This document shows, piece after piece, positions 1 through 10,560 of a stretch of DNA of 64,000 nucleotides. Positions within the stretch are counted from its first letter, which is position 1. Each line of letters begins with the position of its first letter. A program made the position numbers and the translations under genes. Source of the stretch: Rhizomys pruinosus (taxonomy: Eukaryota > Chordata > Mammalia > Rodentia > Spalacidae); NCBI GenBank assembly GCA_009823505.1, contig VZQC01007107.1, forward strand, positions 275,959-339,958. The letters run 5' to 3'. The notes under the pieces are model-generated. The model was not told where the DNA came from and made no database searches. It saw nothing but the letters and a program-made list of their open reading frames with translations.

Positions 1-1772
1 TCACAAAAGGACTTCAACGCCTGCTTGCTGCCATCCCAAGTGCGTAGGATCTCATACGGCCTCGATACGCTAGACGCTTCTACCACTGCCCAGCTGAAAA
101 ATAATCTTTATACACCCGAAAAAACACAGTGGATGTTAAAACCCAGTTTGGCTGATGGCTTATGTTCCCTACTTTGGATCTTCCTTGCACTAGCTTCATA
201 TTACGAGCTAAAGAACGAACCCCATGATAGAACATACCCTGGCCACTGTTATCATTTTAATCTTTCAAAAAAAGGGTGACGGTAATAATGTCATTGGTGA
301 TCCTATTTTATAGATGTGGAAGATGAGCCTCAAAGAGGGAATGCACACCCCCAAGATGTCACATGAGTACGGAAGCTGTTAGGGGAATTTGAAGCTGGAA
401 GCTGGGTTACGGGTTCCCCAGCTGGTGCTCTTCAACCTGCCAGCTCCACCTCTGCTGCCGCTGTCCTCTTTGTCACAGTAGATAGCAGCCCTGTCTGCTG
501 TGTCTCAGCCCATTCTTTCATTTGTCTACTTTAAAATTCCACAGGAAGGCTTTGAGGTGATTGAGATGCCTTTCAGAGTGCAGAAGCATCATCAAGCCTT
601 GCTGTAGGGCCACTTGCTAATAGATGGCTGCGTGGCAGGAGTCTGAGAAAAACACCTCCTCACAGCCATAGAAGCCTGACTGCCCTTACATGCTTAGAGC
701 ATGCTTGCCATTTTGGCTGAACCTATCACACTGTCCCTGGGCCAGAAATGAAGTCTACCCATCCCTTTGTCAGGCAGAAGGTGAGAGGGACAGTTCTCTA
801 CGTGAAGGCCCGACTGTGGGACAAGCAAGAGGTTTGTGACTGGACAGAGGCTAGTGAGTTAGGGTGCGCCCTGTTGGGTGACAATTAGCTTTTAAATACA
901 AAAGAAGATTCCCTTGCTCGGGGTGGTCCATCGGAAGTGGGCAGACCCTCTCTCCTGCTGTTTTTCCACAGAGGTCAGACTATGAGGCCTTCTTGCCCCT
1001 CCCTGCCCCCACCCCAATTGTGCTCCTCATAAGTTAACCTAGAGGATCGAGCACTGTGAAGTGTAAAATGGGAGTCAACTCGTTGCTTAGACGCCGCTAT
1101 GCTTACTGGCGCTAATATGGACTATGCAGAAGCTTGACACTGGGATCTCTGATCTCTCAGTGTGACTCTTAGTGATTTGTGAACGGAACGCGCTACTGAA
1201 GGCACATATTGCCACCCGTCCATCCTTTGGTCCCAGAGTCCTCTGAGCTGGCACTTCACTCGATAATATCCCTGAAAGGAGGCATGGGGCATTTAATGGG
1301 AAATTGGTGAACAATACTGCTTTATGCGATGTCAGGGAAGCCAAACTGTGTGGCCCAATGCCTTTAAAATCCCTGCGCTAAGCGCCGGTCACTCAGGTGC
1401 AAGGCAGGAGGATCAAATGCAAGGCCATCTTGACTACTAAGTTATTTGGGCCACCTGGCTTACAATGGGAGACAACTCTCAAACAGCCAGAAACCCAAAC
1501 TGTGATGGTTTGATGAGAAATGCCCCCCATAGGCTTCAATGTATATTCAGATCTATTTTTTGATTTCTCTCCCAAGGTATTTGATGCGGTATGCTGTCGA
1601 TGTTTTCGAGGGAGATTCTTAACGGAAGCAGGGTCTAAGACATGGCAATACCATGGAGACACTTATGCTTACTAGGGGTTGGGCATCTTAAGTAGTTCAA
1701 CAAGCCTTTGCAGGGCCTCTCAGATTGCTCTGTCTCTTTTTGCTTCCTGTGCTGATTGGGAGATGTGAACCT
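1..1772 (+). other. Error-like near-duplicate of about 3855-5282
   Basis: This stretch follows 3855-5282 in order: B1 remnant, MIR-type block, B1-like repeat, then MaLR-type repeat. It carries many small insertions, deletions and substitutions and is about 340 bases longer. Positions 306-780 are almost identical to 4100-4570, whereas both flanks are badly degraded. Extra bases dominate, the pattern of raw long reads rather than of aged duplications. I infer an uncorrected read placed beside the finished copy. A real duplication is less likely. It contains no gene. Confidence 0.8.
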
Positions 1773-1773
1773 N

Positions 1774-1808
<35 letters not shown>
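1773..1808. other. Single N followed by poly-A run
   Basis: One ambiguous base at 1773 is followed by about 35 A. It falls exactly where the match to 3855-5282 stops, so it probably marks an assembly join. The A run could also be a retrotransposon tail. Confidence 0.75.
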
Positions 1809-1809
<1 letters not shown>

Positions 1810-1810
<1 letters not shown>

Positions 1811-1995
1811 AAGCTAACTGAACAAGCCAGGGGAAAACGAGCCGGGAAGCAGCCGTACCCCCATGGTCTCGCTGCGGTTCCTGCCTCGGCTTCCTTTGCT
1901 GATGGAATGTAATATGTGAGCTAACATAAATCTTTCCTCCCCAAGTTGGTTCTGGTCAGTGTTTTATCACACACAGCAACAGAGAAACTATCAAG
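1810..1995 (+). repeat. 3' part of an old rodent interspersed repeat
   Basis: It shares its end, including the TTTCCTCCCCAAGTTGGT block and the 'TCACAGCAA' terminus, with the fuller copy at 21018-21692. The family is common in rodents. URR1-like or LTR-type is my guess and the name is unsure. Some extra bases suggest sequence errors here too. Confidence 0.6.
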
Positions 1996-1998
1996 AAC

Positions 1999-2118
1999 AG
2001 CAGCTCACAACCACTTGTAATCCAGTTCTGGGGGATATGATGTCCTTTTCTGGGCTTTGTGGACTTCTGCATGCATGTGGTGTGTATGTAGGCAAATACA
2101 TACACATAAAACAATGAA
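1999..2118 (+). repeat. B2 SINE, 3' part only
   Basis: It starts inside the B2 body at the 'CAGCTCACAACC' segment and ends in the A-rich 'ACACATAAAA' tail. The pol III promoter half is missing. Confidence 0.65.
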
Positions 2119-2837
2119 ATACTGAACAAATGAACCTTAAAGAAACACGATGCTTTCCCAAGGTTTTTACAATAGTTGACCCAAAATTCTTCTTGCTGGT
2201 CATTAGGGTTCTAGTGACTTCCATGAACTTCACCATGGGTACCAGCTTGAGGAAACAGAGGCCGGTGAATCAGTCTTAGGCTAGTGGTGACACTGGCTGC
2301 GCCTGTGACAGTCAGAGAACTGCCACTGGCAAAGATAGTGCGTTGTGCAGCAAGCTTGCTCAGCCTTTGGAGAAGCTCATTCTTCCCCGTTGGATTCCCC
2401 ACACTGGCCTCCATTGCCAGCTCTGAGCTGTGGATGGTGGACATCACATCCATGCTGTGTGGAAGGCAGCTCAGGACCTTTCCACACATGTAACACCAGT
2501 TTTACTGGTTTTTGCAAACTTCTCTGTCTCCCAAGGCCGTTGTCAATTTTGGGGGGATTGACGGGATGTCCTCTGGTTCACCGACAGTGCCCCTTGCTAT
2601 ATAGCCACCCAGGTGATGCTGGTGCCAGCAGCCCACCTCCAATACCATCAGGTGCTTGACTGAAGCTGAGGTGGTGGGCTGGGAGGACATAGCACTCGAG
2701 AGCTGCCTGGTTGGAAAAGCCCTGATGCTTATTGCCCTGATGCTTATCTACTCTTAGCTTAGACGGTAATAACTTGGTGATGATACAGATGACGGTGATA
2801 GATGGTCATCCAGTCACCTCTATAAATACCACCACGT
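2119..2837. other. Unassigned sequence, no gene seen
   Basis: No repeat family is recognised here. The minus strand has an open frame of 92 codons (2211-2489) and the plus strand overlapping frames. None resembles a known protein or has convincing splice signals. Confidence 0.5.
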
Positions 2838-3110
2838 GGGGCTGGAGAGATGGCCTAGAGGTTAAGAGCACCGACTGCTCTTGAAGAGGACCTGGGTTCG
2901 ATCCCCAGCACCCACATGATGGCTGAGAACCGTCTTTAACTCCAGTTCCAGGGGAATCCGAGACCCTCTTCTGACCTCCACGGCATTGCACCACACGGGT
3001 GCACAGACCTACATGCAGATAGTACACACATACACATACAAAACTAAAATAAAATTTAAAAATTAAAAAAAAGTTTAAAGAATTATGGTATCCACTAGGC
3101 ATGTATAAAA
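2838..3110 (+). repeat. B2 SINE
   Basis: Full-length B2 with the tRNA-like head, B box around 'GGTTCGATCCC' and A-rich tail. AATACCACCA at about 2826 and 3111 is a probable target-site duplication. Confidence 0.9.
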
Positions 3111-3210
3111 AATACCACCATATGATGGCAGAATATGGATATTTGAAATGATAATTTAGAGTTACTGGGGAATGTGTTAAGTTTCACTTAGTTTAAGAAG
3201 GCAGGAGAGC

Positions 3211-3350
3211 TGAGCGTGGTGGCACATGCCTTTAAGCCAGGAGGATCTCCGGGAGTTCAAAGCCAGCCTGGTCTACATAGCGAGCTCCAGGCCAGCTGGG
3301 ACTAAAGGGAGACCCCGTCTCAAAAAAGACTAAAAAGAAAAGAAAAAAAA
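3211..3350 (+). repeat. B1 SINE
   Basis: 7SL-derived B1 with a short deletion after 'CCTTTAA'. It is flanked by GAAGGCAGGAGA and GAAGGCAAGAGA, a slightly diverged target-site duplication. Confidence 0.9.
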
Positions 3351-3378
3351 AGAAGGCAAGAGAATACATAAGTGCAGG

Positions 3379-3552
3379 TTGGGGATTCTGCGTGGTTGGT
3401 AGAGTGCCTACCTAAAGTACAGAGCCCTGGATTCAATCCCCAACACTGCAGAAAAAGGTGTGTTGGCTGGTGCCTGCCACCTAGCACTGGGAAGGTGGGG
3501 GTAGGAGGATCAGAAGTTCATCCTGGGTACACGATCCCCTGTCTCCAAAGAA
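3379..3552 (+). repeat. B4-type SINE (ID-like head with B1-like tail)
   Basis: A tRNA-like head with 'GATTCAATCCCCAACACTG' is followed by a degenerate B1 tail, the composition expected of B4. It is well diverged. Confidence 0.65.
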
Positions 3553-3765
3553 GACTGGTGAGATGACTCACCAGTTAAGAGTATATACTGCTCTTGACAA
3601 GGACCCGAGTTCAGTTCCTAGCACTTACATGGGGGGGGGGGGGCTGAAAACCACCTGCAACTGCTGCTCCAGAGCCTCTGCTACCCTCTTCTGGCCTCCA
3701 TGGGTACTGCACTCTAGTGTAGACACCCACATATAAATAAAATAAAAATTAAAAAAAAAATCTTT
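3553..3765 (+). repeat. B2 SINE with poly-G tract
   Basis: Diverged B2 carrying a G run of about 13 at 3631-3643 in the middle of the body, where the family normally reads 'ATGGTGGCT'. Confidence 0.85.
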
Positions 3766-3770
3766 TTTTT

Positions 3771-3924
3771 AATTTGGTCTTTTTTTCAAGATGGGGTCTC
3801 CCTGTAGCACTAGCTGTCCTGGAATTCACTCTGTAGACCAGGCTGGCCTTGAACTCACAAAGATCCACCTGCCTCTGCCTCCCAAGTGCTAGGATTAAAG
3901 GCGTGGGCTACCATGCCCAGCTGA
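3771..3924 (-). repeat. B1 SINE, antisense
   Basis: The complement of B1 runs from the T tract to 'GCTACCATGCCCAGCTG'. Its 3' part is also the opening of the block copied at positions 1-130. Confidence 0.9.
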
Positions 3925-4084
3925 AAAAAATCTTTTACAAAAAACATGATTAAACAGTTTGCTGATGGCTATGTTCCCTTACTGATCTCTCCTGCCTCAT
4001 CATTACCAGCTAAAGAACGAACCCATGTAGAACATACCTGGCACTGTTACCTCATTTAATCTTCAAAAAACAGGGAGGTAGATA

Positions 4085-4215
4085 TTATGGTGATCCTATT
4101 TTATAGATGTGGAAGATGAGCCTCAAAGAGGGAATGCAACCCAAAGTCACATGGTAGGAGCTGTGAGGGAATTTGAAGCTGGAAGCTGGGTTACGGGTTC
4201 CCCAGCTGGTGCTCT
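4085..4215 (-). repeat. MIR remnant, antisense
   Basis: The run 'CCTATTTTATAGATG...AAGTCACATGG' matches the complement of the ancient mammalian MIR SINE (fragment shown with a gap). It lies well within the duplicated block. Confidence 0.6.
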
Positions 4216-4922
4216 TCAACCTGCCAGCTCCACCTCTGCTGCCGCTGTCCTCTTTGTCACAGTAGATAGCAGCCCTGTCTGCTGTGTCTCAGCCCATTCT
4301 TTCATTTGTCTACTTTAAAATTCCACAGGAAGGCTTTGAGGTGATTGAGATGCCTTTCAGAGTGCAGAAGCATCATCAAGCCTTGCTGTAGGGCCACTTG
4401 CTAATAGATGGCTGCGTGGCAGGAGTCTGAGAAAAACACCTCCTCACAGCCATAGAAGCCTGACTGCCCTTACATGCTTAGAGCATGCTTGCCATTTTGG
4501 CTGAACCTATCACACTGTCCCTGGGCCAGAAATGAAGTCTACCCATCCCTTTGTCAGGCAGAAGGTGAGAGGGACAGCTCCTGAAGTGGGTCCTGGCTAC
4601 AGGCATGGGAGCTGCCCTGTGGGTGAGATTAGCTAATAAAAGACTTGCTGGGGGGTCCATCACTCAGACATTCTCAGCTTCTTCCACAGAGGTCACTAGA
4701 GGCTATGCCCCTCCCTGCCCCCACCCCATGTGCAATACCAGGGACACCTTCAGAAGGGAAGTCACTGTGCCTCAGCAGCGCTATGGACTAGAGCTGGGGT
4801 CTCTGATCCTCTAGTGACTTGTTGTGTGAAGATGACCAATTCCCATCCTTTGGTCCCAGAGTCCTCTGAGCTGGAAGAGCATGGGCATTATGGGAAATGT
4901 GAAACTGTTATGCGAGGTCAGG

Positions 4923-5062
4923 GAAGCCAAACCTGGTGGCCCATGCCTTTAATCCCGGTACTCAGGAGGCAGAGGCAGGAGGATCAATTGAAGGCCATCC
5001 TTGACTACATAAGTAATTTGAGGCCAGCCTGGGCTACATGAGACATCTCAAACAGCCAGAAA
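4923..5062 (+). repeat. Old B1-like SINE
   Basis: 'CATGCCTTTAATCCCGGTAC' and 'GAGGCCAGCCTGGGCTACAT' mark an early 7SL-derived element, more diverged than the other B1 copies. Confidence 0.7.
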
Positions 5063-5065
5063 CCA

Positions 5066-5415
5066 ACTGTGGTGGTTTGCATGAGAATGTCCCCCATAGG
5101 CTTCAAGTATTCAGATATTTTGATTTTGTCCCCAGTTGGTGGTGCTGTTTCGGGAGATCTTAGAAGGTGTGGCCATCCTGGAGGAACTATGTTACTGGGG
5201 GTGGGCTTAGTGAGTTCAACAAGCCTTGCAGGCTCCAGTTGCTCTCTCTCTGCTTCCTGTGCTCATTGGAAGATGTGAACCTCTACTCCAGCTCTTGCCG
5301 CCATGCCTCCCTGCCACAATGGACGCTAACTCCCTAGAACTGTCAATCTAAGCTCAAACTCTTCCTTTTATAAGTTTCCTTGGTCATGGTGGTTTTATCA
5401 CAACAACAGAAAAGG
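5066..5415 (+). repeat. MaLR-type LTR repeat
   Basis: It runs from 'GTGGTTTGCATGAGAATG' to 'GGTCATGGTGGTTTTATCAC'. The order of blocks (CCCCAGTTGGTGG, AGGTGTGGCC, CTCTCTGCTTCCTGTG, CCGCCATG) matches the ERVL-MaLR LTR style. It is old and non-coding. The exact subfamily is unsure. Confidence 0.55.
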
Positions 5416-5468
5416 GCCCAATGCACCAACTAGATAAAAACCAACCAACCAACCAACAAAAACAAAAA

Positions 5469-5655
5469 TGGAACGGAGCCAGCGAGATGGTTCCCCGGGT
5501 AAAGGTGTTTACCACCAACCCTGACAATCTGAGTTTGATCCCTGGGACCCACATGGTAGAAAGAAAGAACTGACTCTGCTGGAAGTTGTCCTCTGACTTG
5601 TACGTGTGTGCACACACCCACCCACACCCATACACACACATATACAATAAATAAA
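5469..5655 (+). repeat. B3-type SINE
   Basis: 'GAGTTTGATCCCTGGGACCC' followed by 'AGTTGTCCTCTGACTTG' and a CA-rich tail is diagnostic of B3, a relative of B2. Confidence 0.8.
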
Positions 5656-5675
5656 TGGGATTAAAACACCAATAC

Positions 5676-5910
5676 TAGCTGAGCATGGTGGCACATGCCT
5701 TTAATCCCAGCACTTGGTAGAGAGAGGCAGGTGGATATCTGTGAGTGCAAGGCTAGCCTGGTCTATAGAGCGAGTTCCATTCCCAGCACCCACATGGTGG
5801 CTAACAACTGTCAGTAATGTTAATTCCAGGGGATCCAATGCCCTCAACTGACCTTCACAGGCACTGAATGACATGGGTGCACCTACACACATCAAATAAA
5901 AATTTTAAAA
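5676..5910 (+). repeat. Chimeric B1-B2 SINE
   Basis: Positions 5677-5780 are the 5' part of a B1. The text then passes through GAGTTCC directly into the B2 body ('CCCAGCACCCACATGGTGG') and ends with a B2 A-rich tail. No B1 tail or B2 head lies between. GAGTTC occurs in both parents, so a switch at this shared motif is the simple explanation. Confidence 0.75.
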
Positions 5911-6011
5911 AGCCAACTTTAAATTTTAGCGTGTGGGCCACATTCTTCCCGAGTGTTGGCCGGTGTCATAATTAAATTAAAAAAATTAGTGTGTGATATG
6001 TGTGTATGAAT

Positions 6012-6044
6012 GTGAATGTGTGTGTGTGTGTGTGTGTGTGTGTG
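6012..6044. repeat. (TG)n microsatellite
   Basis: A GAATG start gives way to about 15 uninterrupted TG units. Confidence 0.95.
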
Positions 6045-6170
6045 CTCTTCATCTGTCTAGACAACTTTCAGTAATCAGTTCTGTCCTTCCCGTGTGGCTT
6101 CTGGGGGTTGAACCCAGGTCATCAAGCTTGCGCAGCAAGTGGTTTTACTCAATGAGCCATCTTGCTGGTC
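6045..6170 (-). repeat. B3-type SINE, antisense
   Basis: 'GGTTGAACCCAGGTCATCA' and 'AATGAGCCATCTTGCTGGTC' are the complement of a B3 head. The adjoining TG run is probably its expanded CA-rich tail. Confidence 0.7.
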
Positions 6171-7584
6171 TCAAACTGCTTTTCATATTACTGGGAATTA
6201 GAGCCCAGAGCCTTGTGTGCGATAGGCACACGCTCTTTTAGGCACACGCTCTTTTAGGCACATGCCTACTGATCTTTATCTCAGATGATCTAAACACTTG
6301 AGTACAGGATATCGTAGTCCAGATCCCAAGCTTCTGTTGTATCGTTTCTGTGTCTCTTGATGAAGCCTGACAGTGATTGTCTCTAGAGACTCAGCCAGCT
6401 GGCTGTTGCAGGGACCAGGCCCACCTGCTAGAGAGGTCGCAGCAGCCACACCTGCCCAGTTTCCAACGTTGCACACCTGAGCAAGCTTTCAGCTGATTTG
6501 GTGGTGCCAAACTCCATTTTAAAGTAGCTCAACTAGGAGCCTGGTCCTCTGCGCTTTTCTATCTTCTTACTGCCCCCTCCGCCTCCCCCCTGAGGCCCGC
6601 ACTGTGACAGCCTGGAGAATGAGAGGCAGGGCAGAGTGAGGAGGCAAGTGGAGCCCTGGGATCTCTGCCTTCCACTCTCCAGCCCTTCCCCTGGGCCACC
6701 CGTGTGCCATGCCTCCTCACTCTCCTCACTCTTCCCTATGAATCCTGCCCAGCCACAGAGGCTCCAGGGGGCAGTGTGCTTTCCTGCAGTCTTCTTTGGG
6801 TTTCTTCAGACAGCACATCTCTCAAATTTTGTAGTCCTGGTAGGGAGGGCTGTCAATCACAGCTCTGGTCCTGCCACAGCAGGGGCGTATGACACAGACC
6901 ACATAATCTGAAGGTCTTTTCCTATAGCCATAGAGAGTAGTTCAGGCACGGGCATATGATCCAAACAGGATGGGCCAGGTCCTCTGCTGAGCTTGATGGG
7001 AAGTGTTTTTGATGTATTTTTTCACCTGGGATGCTGGGAATCTGAATGTTGCTGACCACCTTGCCTGCTTAGGAAGAACATCTCCATGTAGACACCTTCC
7101 CCTCACCCCACCACGCAGATAGAGCAGCCCCAGGACCCACCCTGGCTTTCCCAGTTAGATGATCTAGTAGCCCTCTTGATTGCGGAGCCCATGCATGACC
7201 TCCATCCATCCTGACACTGTGATTGATGTCAGTGCTGAAGCATCTCCTAAGAAGTCTAGTTACTTCCCTTTTCCAGTGCACAGGAGCCTGGCCGAGGGCT
7301 GCAGGCCACATCGGGGAAGGCTATGTTGGTGGTGTAGCAACCTTTCTCCAGGATGGATTTCTTCCCAAACGGCTGCAGTGAATGTGGCCACCTCAAATGC
7401 TCTTTTTTTTATGATCTAAGGAAGACCTGGTAAGATACAGGGTCTGTGTTCTGTAGCTGGTCTCGGTTCTAAAGTGCAGAACAGCATGAAATAAATGACC
7501 CTGCTTGAAGTTTGAAGTCAGGCAATAGAAGGTGATCCTCCCCCGACCCTCCATCTTGGGATTCTTGAGTCAACATAAAAGTCC
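6171..7584. other. Repeat-poor sequence, no gene seen
   Basis: A short tandem copy of 'AGGCACACGCTCTTTT' stands at about 6225-6256. Open frames up to 91 codons (6636-6911) have no recognisable domain. It may be intronic or intergenic. Confidence 0.5.
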
Positions 7585-7717
7585 AGGGGCTGGGGAGATA
7601 GCAAATGGTTAGGAGTGCTTGCTGCCCTTTCAGAGGATTGGAATCTGCTTTCCAGCTCCATGGGATCTGATGTCCTCTTCTGATCTCCAAGGCCACTTGG
7701 ATGTGCTCACATGAGTG

Positions 7718-7718
<1 letters not shown>
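7585..7718 (+). repeat. B2/B3-type SINE
   Basis: It begins 'GGGGCTGGGGAGATAG' and keeps 'GGATCTGATGTCCTCTTCTG'. The middle is shortened. The CA run that follows grew from its tail. Confidence 0.75.

Positions 7719-7746
<28 letters not shown>
7719..7746. repeat. (AC)n microsatellite
   Basis: About 14 AC units directly follow a SINE tail. Confidence 0.95.
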
Positions 7747-7750
<4 letters not shown>

Positions 7751-7761
7751 AATAAGAAATT

Positions 7762-7970
7762 TGGGGTTGAAGAGATGACTTCGCTGTTAAGAGCACTGGC
7801 TGCTCTTACAGAGGACCCAGGTTCAGTTCCCAGCCCTCAAATGGTGGCTGACAACTGTAACTCCAGTCCCAGGGGATCCAGTGCTCTCTTTTCGCCTCTA
7901 CAGGCATTGCATATGCCAGTGCACTTACACACATGCAGGGAAAACAGTTATATACATAAAATAAATGGAA
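7762..7970 (+). repeat. B2 SINE
   Basis: Full-length older B2 without the internal duplication of the young subfamily. It ends in an A-rich 'ATAAAATAAATGG' tail. Confidence 0.85.
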
Positions 7971-7984
7971 ATAAGTCCCTCGGC

Positions 7985-9275
7985 CAAGGGACTTAAGGAA
8001 TAACTTTGTTCCTTGCCCTTAGAGGTCAACTAAGGGGACTATGCATGAACACATCTTTTGAAATATCCTGCAAATGTGAGTCACCAGTCTTTCTGTGCAG
8101 GGAGGTCTTGGAGATCCACTAATGGGACTTCAGCCAGTGTCCAGTCTATAAAGAGGAAAGTCTGCTCATGCTTCAAAAAGAGAAGCCTGGTCTAGCAAGA
8201 CCTGACTTTGTCCTTGAGTGGATGGAACTGGTAAATGAAAAGCCAAAAGGAGCCAGGGGGTCCCTACCCTACCTCCCCCCCAAAAACTGAGTGATCCCTG
8301 AGGACCAGATCCTCAACCGACCTTGAGAAAACAAAAACCTTGGTTAACTTGGGCTAACTGTGTGGCTTTAAGCATCCAAAAGAAAAGTATAACCAGAAAT
8401 AATCAGTAAGGCCTGAGAAATTGCACTTCAGGTATAAAACTTTAGATCTTAGCAAAAAGACAAAAAGTAAAACAAAACAAAACTGTTGTTTTGCTTGTCT
8501 CCAATTCTTATTGACAAGTGCAGTTACCTTATGGCTGCCACTGTTTTTGCCAACCTTCAAAGACATGAGACACAGCTTTTCAACCTTCCAATATGGACTG
8601 AAGACTTATGTCTCTCCAAGAATCCTCCAAACCTTCAGTGCCAGATGGGGACTACTGAGACATCCAGCTTGTGGACTGAGCTACTACTGGGGTTTCAGCC
8701 TCTTCAGAGTATAGACTACCCAGGCTGTATCACAGAGACCAGTACAGGAAGATCAAGACAGGATGCGGTGCTTACTGGACCTCATTTGGTGACCATGGGA
8801 AGGGAAGACTTCAGTGTGGAGCACAAGGGCAGGACTGATGATTATTCGGGCTTGCCAAGGAGGAGCCTTCAAACAATTCCTTAAGGAAAACATGATATCT
8901 TTCAGCCTACTAAAGAAAAAAACAATAATAATACAAATGAAATCATAAGATGAAGATGCTAAAACCTATGACATCATAATCTTAATATAGGTGTGGCATG
9001 CATATATGCGTATTTTGGAGTAATGCAAATTGGAAGAAACAACAATAACAATAACAACAACAACAAAGACTGGGTCAAAGAACTGACTAAATCGGTGAAC
9101 TTCCTGAAACAGTAAACTTCTGCATCGAAAATTTTAAGAGACTGAGGAAAAGATGAAAAACATGTATGGCAGAATGCATGAGCTCTGGTGGGGTGGCGGG
9201 GGGGAAGGAAGGGGGTACGGGTCTAGATTTGATTGGGAAATTTTGTATGAAATACACAAAGCTTCAATAAAAATT
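7985..9275 (+). mobile_element. 5'-truncated L1, long 3'UTR (copy 1)
   Basis: About 1.3 kb recurs at 24670-25620, 57785-58960 and, inverted, at 62925-63885. It ends with a G-rich tract at 9188-9210 and the L1-like terminus 'CTTCAATAAAAATT'. The copy near 24.7 kb lies downstream of recognisable L1 ORF2, which supports reading this as L1 3'UTR. Open frames inside it (8421-8884) are not conserved between copies. Confidence 0.75.
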
Positions 9276-9428
9276 GGCACATGCCTTTAATCCTAGCACT
9301 TGGGAGGCAGAGGCAGATGGATCTTTGTGAGTTCAAGGCCAGCCTGGTCAACAGAGTGAGTTCCAGGACAGCTGGGGCTACAGGGAGACCCTGTCTCGAA
9401 AAGAACAAAAAAAAAAAAAAAAAAAAAA
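9276..9428 (+). repeat. B1 SINE, 5'-truncated
   Basis: It starts at 'GGCACATGCCTTTAATCC', directly joined to the L1 3' end, and finishes in a long A tail. The two insertions share a junction, so the L1 A tail may have been the B1 target. Confidence 0.9.
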
Positions 9429-9489
9429 CATTGGCTTTGGAAAAAAATAAAATAATAAAATAAAAAACAAAAATATAAAGAAAACAAAA

Positions 9490-9600
9490 AAATCTGGCTA
9501 ACTATGGAAGTTAGTGTGAGGTTCCTCAAAAACTTAAAACTAGACAATACAACGAGCTGTATGGGAACATATGCAAAGGATTCCAACCACCATACCATGA
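9490..9600 (+). mobile_element. L1 fragment
   Basis: 'GGTTCCTCAAAAACTTAAAA' is the L1 ORF2 3'-region signature. Only about 100 bases are recognisable. Confidence 0.6.
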
Positions 9601-9659
9601 GGTACCAAATCTATGATAAGCAGACAGGGCCACTGATGAGTAAAAGAAATGGTATACTT

Positions 9660-9805
9660 TAGGGCTAGGTGGCTCAGGGGTTAAGAGCACTTGTTCTTCC
9701 AGAGGACCTAGGTTTGATTCCCAGCACCCACATGGGTGCCCTCTTCTGGCCTTCACAGGAATTACATATCTACCAGTATACATACAAGAAATCAAAACAA
9801 ATAAA
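9660..9805 (+). repeat. B2 SINE with internal deletion
   Basis: The head and B box are present, but the text jumps from 'CACATGGG' to 'TGCCCTCTTCTGG', losing about 60 bases of the body. Confidence 0.8.
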
Positions 9806-9807
9806 AA

Positions 9808-10560
9808 ATATTTTTATTGAGTTTTGGCGAATTTTATGCAATAATTCTTAATCATATTTGCCCCTCATCCACACCTTCCCATGTAGCCCACCCACGGACT
9901 TCATGCATTTTTGCACATGTGTTAAGGCTGAGTCGCTTTTCATTCCCAGTTGTCTCATGGTGTGAGTTAACCCACTGGAGCCTTGTTCAGGCTGCCTAGC
10001 ATCGTTCCCTTAAAAGAGATCAACTTTCACCAGTTGTGGTGGCACACGGATTTAATCCCGGCTCTCAGGAGGCAGAGGAAGGCAGATCTCTGTGAGTTCA
10101 AGGCCAGCCTGGTCTACAGAGTGAGTTCCAGGCCAGCTGGGGCTACAGGGAGACCCTGTCTCAAAAACACCAAAAAATAAAACAAAAACAAAAACAACTT
10201 TCCCTCACCCGACAGTGATCAGCTGGCCAAAGTTGTGGCTTCTTGCCCATTTCCCCCATTCTAGGCTGGTTTTTATCTGATCGAGTTTGCACAGGTCTTG
10301 TGCATGCTGTCACCATTGCTGTAAGTTCACATGATCAAGGTCCCAGGAGCCTGTAAGACTGTTTCATTATGGTCATGCACCTCCTCTCTCGGCTCTTACA
10401 GTCGTTCTGCCCCCTCTTCCACAATGGTCCCTGAGCCCTGCATAGGTGGAGTTTAATACAGGAGTCCTGTCCAGGGACCCACACTCTACACTCTTATTCT
10501 CTGTACTTTGGCCAGTTGTTGCCTTTTGTTATGCTGATGAGATAAATCATTTTTTTAAAA
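9808..10560 (-). mobile_element. L1 3'UTR, antisense
   Basis: It opens as the complement of an L1 end ('TTTTTATTGAGTTTTGGCG'). After a nested B1 it continues with 'GTCGTTCTGCCCCCTCTTCC', a block I associate with rodent L1 3' regions. It is non-coding. Confidence 0.6.
10031..10192 (+). repeat. B1 SINE nested in L1
   Basis: Full-length B1 with CAACTTTC on either side, consistent with a short target duplication. It interrupts the antisense L1 segment and is therefore younger. Confidence 0.85.

Larger units (their letters stand above)
3855..5282 (+). other. Clean copy of the block repeated at 1-1772
   Basis: It contains the end of an antisense B1, an MIR remnant, a repeat-free part (about 4200-4920), a B1-like element and the start of a MaLR-type repeat. 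The spacing agrees with normal versions of those families, so this is the trustworthy copy. No coding gene is seen; frames at 4605-5041 overlap repeats. Confidence 0.75.

Noticed and set aside
2211..2489. Processed pseudogene
   Set aside because: The minus frame looked protein-like but no family came to mind and there is no A tail or target duplication.
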